Positions 58,399-64,000 of a stretch of 64,000 bases of DNA are shown one piece after another. The DNA is from an uncultured Granulosicoccaceae bacterium (lineage in GTDB: Bacteria > Pseudomonadota > Gammaproteobacteria > Granulosicoccales > Granulosicoccaceae). The notes below the pieces were generated by a model that searched no databases, had not been told where the DNA came from, and saw only the letters and a program-made list of their open reading frames with translations. The translations under genes were made by a program, and so were the position numbers. The stretch spans positions 1 to 64,000 of the forward strand of contig CALKXD010000064.1 of assembly GCA_938003855.1 (NCBI GenBank), read 5' to 3'. The first letter of the stretch is position 1. Each line of letters starts with the position of its first letter.

Positions 58399-58424
58399 CA
58401 GGTGCCGCCGTCCGGCGGTACCTG
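58399..58424 (+). other. Intergenic mRNA stem-loop after the binding-protein gene
   Basis: CAGGTGCCGCC and GGCGGTACCTG can pair (one G-U) around a tight GTCC loop. It lies ten bases after the binding-protein stop codon and lacks a T-run, so it probably stabilises the upstream mRNA or partly attenuates transcription into the permease genes, rather than ending the operon. Confidence 0.65.
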
Positions 58425-58505
58425 TAGCCAGCAGTTGTTGCATCGACCCCCGGCTCACAACAACTGCATTTTAATTCTGTCGCCACTTCCAGATAAGCAA
58501 ACCAC

Positions 58506-59357
58506 ATGTTGCAGATAATTGTTCAGGGGTTGTTGCTCAGCGGGCTGTACGCACTGATTGCAATGGGCTTTACATTGATATTCAGTGTGGGGCGGGTGTT
58601 AAATCTTGCTTATGGGGCGTATCTGTTGATAGGCGGCTATATCTACTTCACAGTTTCCCAGACGCTGGGAGTGCCCAAAGTGCTGGGCTTGCTTCTGGCG
58701 GCCATGGTCGGTTGTCTGGTCGGGTTGCTAAAATACCGGTTGCTGGTGAAGCCCCTGAAAGGCAACCACGTAGCGGTCGAGATCTCCACACTGATACTGG
58801 CAGTTGTGGTGCAGGCCGGGGTGGTGTTTATCTACGGCGACAGTTCAAAAATACTGCTGCCGATAGTTCCGGGCGTGACCCAGGTGGCTGGCGCATCAGT
58901 GACCTATAACCTGCTGGCGGCCACCATTGGCAGCTGGGCTATTCTGTTTGCCCTGTACTGGTTTGTCCGGAAGACACATGTCGGCAGAGCCATGCAGGCC
59001 GTGTCTATGGATACCAAAGGGGCTGCTATATCCGGGGTCGATCCCGATAGAATCAACATGTTTACCTGGGGTTTGTCGGGCATGCTGGGGGCGACAGCCG
59101 GGGTCTTTTTTGCCAGCTATACCCAGTTGTCACCCTCTATGTGGGTAGCGCCGCTCATTATAGCCGTGGCGGTGGTGATCGTTGGCGGGATTGGTTCAAT
59201 CATTGGTACACTGATCGTGGCGCACATTATCGGTTTTATGGAGGTGCTTGCGGTCGCTGTTATTGCGCCGGAATTGCGTGGAGTGTTTACCATGTTGCTG
59301 ATTATCGGCGTGCTGGTTATTCGTCCGCAGGGTTTGTTTGGTCGGGAGGAGCTCTGA
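58506..59357 (+). CDS. ABC transporter permease, LivH type
   Basis: Inner-membrane permease of a branched-chain-amino-acid-type importer (283 residues). Typical features: IIVQGLLLSGLYALIAMGFT, LNLAYGAYLLIGGYIYFTVS, the coupling region TKGAAISGVDPDRINMFTWG, and the C-terminal VRP-like RPQGLFGREEL. Around eight hydrophobic segments are seen. It is followed one base later by the second permease gene, so the pair is coupled. Confidence 0.94.
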   Translation: MLQIIVQGLLLSGLYALIAMGFTLIFSVGRVLNLAYGAYLLIGGYIYFTVSQTLGVPKVLGLLLAAMVGCLVGLLKYRLLVKPLKGNHVAVEISTLILAVVVQAGVVFIYGDSSKILLPIVPGVTQVAGASVTYNLLAATIGSWAILFALYWFVRKTHVGRAMQAVSMDTKGAAISGVDPDRINMFTWGLSGMLGATAGVFFASYTQLSPSMWVAPLIIAVAVVIVGGIGSIIGTLIVAHIIGFMEVLAVAVIAPELRGVFTMLLIIGVLVIRPQGLFGREEL

Positions 59358-59358
59358 T

Positions 59359-60318
59359 ATGGGACTGCGCTGGTACCATTTTGCACTGTGGGCTGCATTC
59401 ATTGCCATCATGGTGGCTATTCCGGAGTTTGTCTCCAAGGGCACGTTGCGAATAATTATTTTTGCCAACTTTCTGGCTATTTTTGCCATTAGCTGGGATG
59501 TGCTGTCCGGTCGCACCGGGTACATCAGTTTTGGCCACCCGTTTCTTATCGGCATTGGGGCGTATACGTCGGCTATTCTTACCAAGCGCTTTGATGTGCC
59601 GATTGAATGGGCAATTCCGGCGGCTGTGGTTATGACCATGATCGGCGGTATTATCGTGTTTTTGCCGGCACTGAGAATCAAAGGCAGCTACTTTGCGCTG
59701 GTAACGCTTGCTTTTATGGAGCTGACCTATCAGCTGGTGCAGGTGATACGACCCGATCTCACCGGCGGCACCCGTGGCATGTCCGGGGTGCAAACACTGA
59801 CACGCGGAGCGCTTAACGGTTATTACCTTTCCGCCAGCCTGATGGTCACCATCGCCCTGAGCATGTGGCTGCTGATGCGAACCCAGCTGGGCACCGCACT
59901 CAGTGCTATCGGCATGAACGAAGAGTCGGTTCGCGGCAGTGGTTTGAGTACCACGAAACTAAAACTGTTTGCCTTTTTGACCAGTGCCTTTGTGGCCGGG
60001 CTGGGTGGTGCCTTCTATGTGCACTACCTCGGGTCTATTGCGCCGCGTGCGTTATTTGATATCAACTTCCTGTTTACCATTATTGTGGCGGCATTGATTG
60101 GCGGTGCGTCGACCATAATCGGTCCGGTAATCGGTGCCTTTTTCCTAACCTTTCTGCTGGAGTATTTACGCCCCTATCTACCGGGAGCAGAACGTTACTT
60201 TATCTACGGCCTGATTGCCTTGCTACTCTATATGTATGAGCCAAAGGGGATCATTGAACTACTCAGGAAAGGCTGGCACCGGCTTTTCTCCCGGCATTCG
60301 GTAGAGACACCATCATGA
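59359..60318 (+). CDS. ABC transporter permease, LivM type
   Basis: Second inner-membrane permease of the importer (319 residues). Signature segments are AISWDVLSGRTGYISFGHPF, IKGSYFALVTLAFMELTYQL, GTRGMSGVQTLT, the coupling region IGMNEESVRGSGLSTTKLKL and a C-terminal TFLLEYLRPYLPGAERYFIY. The ATG at 59359 is chosen because GGGAGGAG lies just upstream inside the end of the preceding gene; an in-frame TTG at 59338 is less likely. Its stop codon overlaps the start of the first ATPase gene by four bases. Confidence 0.94.
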   Translation: MGLRWYHFALWAAFIAIMVAIPEFVSKGTLRIIIFANFLAIFAISWDVLSGRTGYISFGHPFLIGIGAYTSAILTKRFDVPIEWAIPAAVVMTMIGGIIVFLPALRIKGSYFALVTLAFMELTYQLVQVIRPDLTGGTRGMSGVQTLTRGALNGYYLSASLMVTIALSMWLLMRTQLGTALSAIGMNEESVRGSGLSTTKLKLFAFLTSAFVAGLGGAFYVHYLGSIAPRALFDINFLFTIIVAALIGGASTIIGPVIGAFFLTFLLEYLRPYLPGAERYFIYGLIALLLYMYEPKGIIELLRKGWHRLFSRHSVETPS

Positions 60319-61046
60319 GCCATCCATTGCAGATCGATAAACTGGTCAAGCGCTTTGGTGGCCTGGTAGCGACGGACAATTTGTCTTTCACTGTCGAGCA
60401 AGGCCAGTCGGTTGGGCTGATCGGCCCAAACGGTGCTGGTAAAACCACCGTCTTTGCGCAGATTATGGGTGAGCACCGCCAGACCTCGGGCAGTATCAGA
60501 TTGTACGGTAAAGATATTGGCGCTGCATCGACCCCGGAGCGTATACGGCTGGGAGTCAGCCGGACTTATCAGGTGCCAAGGCCATTTGCAGAAATGACTG
60601 TCCTCGAGAACATCCGGGTGGGGCAAATGCCCAACAATCTTTGGCAGATGATCCGCCGCAAACCGCAACATGAAAAAGAAGTCGAGTTAGCCCTGAGTGT
60701 CGGTTTTTTACCGTCAGATCTAGGAAAAACACCCGGTGAGCTGTCTATGGGCGATCTGCGAAAACTGGAAATGGCCAGAACCATGGCGACCGGTACTTCA
60801 GTGATGCTCCTCGATGAAGTCTTTGCCGGACTGACCGTTGCCGAGATTGCCCAGATCGCTTCACTGATTCAGCAGATGCGTAAAGATGGTATGACCTTCC
60901 TTATTGTAAGCCACGACCTCAAAGCACTGGAGCCGCTGGTAGATAAAGTCATTGCTATAAACTACGGTGCGAGGATCGCCGAGGGAACCTTCGCAGAGGT
61001 GATGAATAACGCCGATGTCCGATCCTCTTACCTCGGAGCGGCATAG
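60315..61046 (+). CDS. ABC transporter ATP-binding protein, LivG type
   Basis: Cytosolic ATPase of the importer (243 residues). Walker A is GPNGAGKTT, the signature motif is the variant LSMGDLRKLEMAR in place of LSGGQ, Walker B is VMLLDEVFAGLT, and the switch His is in FLIVSHDLKAL. The Met in the signature helix region is a small departure from the consensus but residues contacting ATP are retained. ATG overlaps the preceding stop (ATGA). Confidence 0.94.
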   Translation: MSHPLQIDKLVKRFGGLVATDNLSFTVEQGQSVGLIGPNGAGKTTVFAQIMGEHRQTSGSIRLYGKDIGAASTPERIRLGVSRTYQVPRPFAEMTVLENIRVGQMPNNLWQMIRRKPQHEKEVELALSVGFLPSDLGKTPGELSMGDLRKLEMARTMATGTSVMLLDEVFAGLTVAEIAQIASLIQQMRKDGMTFLIVSHDLKALEPLVDKVIAINYGARIAEGTFAEVMNNADVRSSYLGAA

Positions 61047-61751
61047 ATGGCGTTTCTGGAACTCGATCAGCTATCGGCTTTTTACGGTAAGGCTCAGGCA
61101 CTGCATAATGTCAGCCTGTCTGTCGCTTCCGGTGAGATTATTGCGATTGTCGGCGCTAATGGCGCGGGCAAGTCGACATTGCTCGATAGCATCATGGGTC
61201 TGACCCGGGTGACCGGACAGATACGCCTTGAAGAAAAGTCTCTGATTGGCCTGAGTGCAGCCGGGATTGTCCGCAGTGGCGTAGGTTATGCGCCTGAGCG
61301 ATTCAATCTATTTCCCTATATGACCGTCCGCGACAATCTGTTGGTGGGGGCGTACACAGCACGCAATAATGTTAGCGATAACATTGCTGTCGTGCATAAG
61401 CTGTTTCCTAGACTGCAGGAGCGTGCCAACCAGGAAACCAGTACCCAGTCCGGCGGTGAAAGACAAATGGTGTCGCTTGGCCGTGCGTTAATGACCAGCC
61501 CGCGTCTGCTGCTTGTCGACGAGCCGACAATCGGCCTCGCCCCCAAGGTATGCAACGAAATCGCAGTGGCACTCAAGCGCATGCGCGATGAGCTGGGAGC
61601 CACCATTGTGATAACTGAACAAAACGCTAACTTCGCTATGACACTGGCCGAAAGGCTTTACGTGCTGGAATCCGGAGTTGTCAAAGCCGAGGGGACAGTT
61701 GACGAGTTACGCAATGATGAGCGTCTGACAGCGGCCTATTTTGGACACTGA
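61047..61751 (+). CDS. ABC transporter ATP-binding protein, LivF type
   Basis: Second ATPase of the importer (234 residues). Walker A is GANGAGKST, the signature is TQSGGERQMVSLGRALM, Walker B is LLLVDEPTIGLAP and the switch region is TIVITEQNANFAMTLAERLY, typical of LivF. It starts directly after the preceding stop codon. It is the last gene of the coupled series; only a weak 6-bp hairpin follows, with no obvious terminator. Confidence 0.94.
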   Translation: MAFLELDQLSAFYGKAQALHNVSLSVASGEIIAIVGANGAGKSTLLDSIMGLTRVTGQIRLEEKSLIGLSAAGIVRSGVGYAPERFNLFPYMTVRDNLLVGAYTARNNVSDNIAVVHKLFPRLQERANQETSTQSGGERQMVSLGRALMTSPRLLLVDEPTIGLAPKVCNEIAVALKRMRDELGATIVITEQNANFAMTLAERLYVLESGVVKAEGTVDELRNDERLTAAYFGH

Positions 61752-61863
61752 TTGCGTAATCAGACAGTTAGCAGAAAGTAAATGGTTAGTAAATGATTTG
61801 ACGTCTAGCCGGAATCTGGGTAAACATAGGCGCGGTGTTTTTTAGCGCTTAACCAGGTGATTC

Positions 61864-62250
61864 GTGCCGGCCGATTCTAAATTGGATGTTACTGCCCATG
61901 GTGTAGTACTATCTACGGAGCAATTTGATGCCTGTGTTGAGTTCTACCATCTTACACTCGGGTTACCTGTCTGGTTTACCAAAGAGAATCTAGTCTGCCT
62001 GCGCTTTGGTGGCGGTTACCTGATGCTGCAAAAAGTCGGCTATAACGCGGGCGGACGAAAGTCTGTTGCACAGAATCCCACTAAGCTGCGTTTTCATGTG
62101 AAAGAGGTCGACGTTGCGTCAAAAGTGCTGGAAGCACAAGGATTGAGTGTCGACTATCAGGAGTTTTACTGGGGGACCATCGCGACATTCCACGATCCCG
62201 ATGGCAACGTATGCGAATTAAAAAACGCCAGTGACCCTTTTTTTCTATAA
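61864..62250 (+). CDS. VOC (glyoxalase/bleomycin-resistance-like) family protein
   Basis: Single-module vicinal-oxygen-chelate fold protein (128 residues). It shows the expected pattern: DVTAHGVVLSTEQFDACVEF followed by YHLTLGLPVWF, a central KLRFHVKEVD and a C-terminal TFHDPDGNVCELKN, with His, His and Glu in metal-ligand-like places. The GTG at 61864 has AGGTGA just upstream. It is 112 bases beyond the ABC importer and could be part of the same transcript. Substrate unknown; glyoxalase-type, dioxygenase-type or binding roles are all possible. Confidence 0.85.
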   Translation: MPADSKLDVTAHGVVLSTEQFDACVEFYHLTLGLPVWFTKENLVCLRFGGGYLMLQKVGYNAGGRKSVAQNPTKLRFHVKEVDVASKVLEAQGLSVDYQEFYWGTIATFHDPDGNVCELKNASDPFFL

Positions 62251-62588
62251 GCTAAAAAAATTCTGCTCCGGCAAAAAAAGTCGGGCTGATATCCGCATCA
62301 CGGCGCAGCGGCAGGCTACAAGTGCCAGGCACCGATGTAGTGCTGCATGTTCTAGATCACTGGTGCCCGCAGTACGCTGTGCAATGACCCTGGCAATTGG
62401 ATCTATCCACCGGGTAACCCTATACCCGCAGATTTCCTGGGAAAGATCCGTTGCCTGACATATCAATGGTGCCGGACATCTGGTGGTCAGTGCGAGCAAG
62501 CAGCCTGGTACGTCGGGCAGGTTGGCATCGGGGCCGTCAGCCTTCTAATTTATTGCGCCAACAGTCGCGGTGTTGTCAGGCTTTGCTC
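62251..62588. other. Intergenic region with no recognised gene
   Basis: About 340 bases between two convergent genes. Two short A-rich runs lie near 62253 and 62271 but no clear hairpin. I see no gene. Confidence 0.45.
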
Positions 62589-63398
62589 TCAGGCGGTATT
62601 CTGCAATGGTTCGGTATGACCTGCCGGTGGCAGCAGCGCAGTCTTCTGTAGATTGCCGGCTGTCAGAGCAATAAAGGTATTTTCTTTTACTGGCTCCCAC
62701 CGATGAGTTTCAGCGTCGATAGGTTCAGACGCAACAATAGTGTTGTTGCCCTCTTCGGCGGACTGCGTTTGCTTGACATACAGTGACGGGCTTCGGTGAT
62801 CACTGGATAGACGCCACGCGTATAAACTGTTGCCATCGCTCATGACGCAGGTGGTTCGGTAGCCGCCGTTTTTGCTGCCAACATTGGTGATGGTCCGGAT
62901 CAGGGCTTGTGTGGCCAGCAGCGGGTTTTCCTCCAGGCCCAGATGCAATAACAATAGAAATAACAGTTCAGAGTCGGTGTTGCCGTGCCTGAGTGCGTAG
63001 AGATGATCAGGTAGCAGCGCTTCCAGTGGTCTTTTCACCGCGGCAAAGTGACTGATCTGCCCGTTATGCATAAACGACCAGCGACCGTGGGTGAACGGAT
63101 GGCAGTTGGTTCTGGATACCTGGCCGAATGTCGACGCTCTGACGTGCGCCAGAAACAAGCGCGAGTGTATCGTGCGTGAGAGACTTAACAGGTTGCCGTC
63201 GGTCCAGGCCGGCATAACCTCTCGATACAATCCCGGTTCCGGGCGATCGGCGTACCAGGCAAAGCCAAAACCGTCACCGTTGACGGACAATTTTGCTTCT
63301 GTGGCCGCCTGGCTCTGCTCGATTAAAGAGTGTGGTGGCAACGAAACAACGGACTCCAGCGCACACGGCGCACCGCAGTAGGCCGCTAGACGGCACAT
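62589..63398 (-). CDS. Class II glutamine amidotransferase (YafJ/EgtC-like)
   Basis: Class II (Ntn-type) amidotransferase protein (269 residues). The nucleophile is Cys2 in MCRLAAYCGAP, exposed after Met removal. Other family segments are NGDGFGFAWYADRPEPGLYR, FLAHVRASTFG, NCHPFTHGRWSFMHNGQI and RHGNTDSELLFLLLL. Members such as EgtC hydrolyse a gamma-glutamyl amide bond, while YafJ is of uncertain role. Given the nearby gamma-glutamylamide-synthetase-like gene, removal of a gamma-glutamyl group is an attractive idea but is inference; many genomes carry this gene without such context. GAGG lies about ten bases before the ATG. Confidence 0.88.
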   Translation of the reverse strand: MCRLAAYCGAPCALESVVSLPPHSLIEQSQAATEAKLSVNGDGFGFAWYADRPEPGLYREVMPAWTDGNLLSLSRTIHSRLFLAHVRASTFGQVSRTNCHPFTHGRWSFMHNGQISHFAAVKRPLEALLPDHLYALRHGNTDSELLFLLLLHLGLEENPLLATQALIRTITNVGSKNGGYRTTCVMSDGNSLYAWRLSSDHRSPSLYVKQTQSAEEGNNTIVASEPIDAETHRWEPVKENTFIALTAGNLQKTALLPPAGHTEPLQNTA

Positions 63399-63800
63399 AT
63401 CAGCGTCGCCTCGCGATAGTCATCGGGCGGGCCCCGGTGGCCGTCGGGTCATGCAGAAGACCATCGGCTGAAAAAAGCGCCGCTGTGTTAATACGGATAG
63501 CAGGGTGTTTGTGCATAGTGCCTTAGCCGGTGTGAGCCGGTGGGATGATTTAAGTCTGTTTCAGTAGTTGACCAGTGTAGTACCTTTGACGGAGTATCTT
63601 GTCTCAATATGTGACGCTATAGCCCGACTCTTTGGGAGAATATCCACGTATTGGCGAAAATGTTGTGAAGTTTGTGGGTTTGACGGGGTCCGGGCCCGTG
63701 ACTAGGCGCCTGCGGGCGGGTGTCCCGGGGGCATTTGACCGTGCGATCAGACTACCGGTGGTATATTCCGATGCAGTGTTTCCAAATTCGCAAACCTGAT
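63399..63800. other. Divergent intergenic region
   Basis: About 400 bases that should hold the promoters of the leftward amidotransferase and the rightward LamB/YcsF gene. No palindrome like that at 50014 was found and no gene is supported. Confidence 0.45.
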
Positions 63801-64000
63801 GGATCTCCCGCTAATGACGAGTATAGATTTAAACGCTGACCTCGGTGAAGGCTACGGCCCCTGGCGGATGGGCGACGATGACACCATGATGGATATTGTC
63901 ACCAGTGCCAACATCGCCTGCGGTGGGCATGCCGGTGATGCTGCCACCATGCATAGCTCTGTTACCACGGCCGGTCGCAAAGGCGTTGTGGTCGGCGCGC
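63801..64000 (+). CDS. pxpA: LamB/YcsF family protein, 5-oxoprolinase subunit A (partial)
   Basis: The first 66 codons of a gene that runs off the window. The translation carries the family's diagnostic N-terminus [20 protein letters not shown] and [15 protein letters not shown]. PxpA works with PxpB and PxpC to hydrolyse 5-oxoproline to glutamate using ATP. ATG 63801 and ATG 63816 are both possible starts. Whether pxpB/C follow cannot be seen. Confidence 0.9.

Noticed and set aside
59196-59793. Antisense frames opposite the LivH and LivM genes
   Set aside because: They oppose well-supported permease genes and give translated-complement-like sequence.
62231-62458. A 75-codon plus-strand frame between the VOC and amidotransferase genes
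   Set aside because: Cys/Arg/Ser-rich, overlaps the end of the VOC gene and resembles no protein family.

Overview
The window looks like chromosomal DNA of a marine-type, Gram-negative gammaproteobacterium. This is inferred from the combination of Sec-exported giant surface proteins, a GlyGly-CTERM-like sorting signal, LEPR-XLL/DUF4347 and cadherin-like repeat proteins, and gammaproteobacterial-style catabolic operons. No rRNA, tRNA, CRISPR array, insertion sequence or phage gene was recognised.

Layout. (1) 68-1069: an NAD-dependent D-2-hydroxyacid dehydrogenase, then a short operator-like palindrome and a probable gene remnant. (2) 2171-9727: a 2518-residue exported protein with FG-GAP/VCBS repeats, a PKD domain, a YVTN-type propeller, a di-heme peroxidase-like domain, TSP3-type calcium repeats and three tandem CBM9-like domains. 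It then carries a GlyGly-CTERM-like tail that runs in frame into a lipoprotein-type signal, a CHRD domain and a third haem-binding domain. (3) 9881-10672 (-): a PHP-family phosphoesterase. (4) 11398-30555: a 6385-residue exported protein containing 33 tandem copies of a 106-residue domain. Each copy carries an EF-hand-like loop, the copies are organised in a four-unit higher-order repeat, and TSP3-like calcium repeats flank the array. (5) 30743-37938: a GlcG/HbpS-like gene, then a leftward metabolic group (DUF3604 protein, TauE/SafE permease, 2-oxoglutarate/Fe(II) oxygenase, class III aminotransferase, IclR regulator). (6) 38401-48807: a 3468-residue LEPR-XLL/DUF4347/LamG/cadherin-like giant protein.

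(7) 48835-61751 is the most interesting region: a bacterial microcompartment (BMC) locus. A leftward FAD amine/amino-acid oxidase is divergent from a rightward operon. A perfect 19-bp palindrome lies between them. The operon encodes a gamma-glutamylamide-synthetase-like enzyme, a BMC-P pentamer, a BMC-H hexamer, an opine-dehydrogenase-family enzyme, a CoA-acylating aldehyde dehydrogenase, a BMC-T trimer of the RMM/BUF-like sort, a malate-dehydrogenase-like enzyme with a roughly 90-residue N-terminal extension, a RidA-family protein and a five-gene branched-chain-amino-acid-type ABC importer. Start/stop overlaps suggest one translationally coupled unit. The inferred theme is uptake of a nitrogenous compound, its glutamylation or oxidation to an aldehyde, and aldehyde oxidation to acyl-CoA inside a protein shell, with NAD(H) recycled by internal dehydrogenases. 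No B12-dependent or glycyl-radical signature enzyme, phosphotransacylase or alcohol dehydrogenase is present, so this is not one of the classic Pdu, Eut or GRM types.

(8) 61864-64000: a VOC-family protein, a leftward class II glutamine amidotransferase, and the start of a LamB/YcsF (5-oxoprolinase subunit A) gene cut by the window edge.

All domain calls are made by reading translations by eye; no database search was run. Coordinates of short DNA sites may be off by one base.
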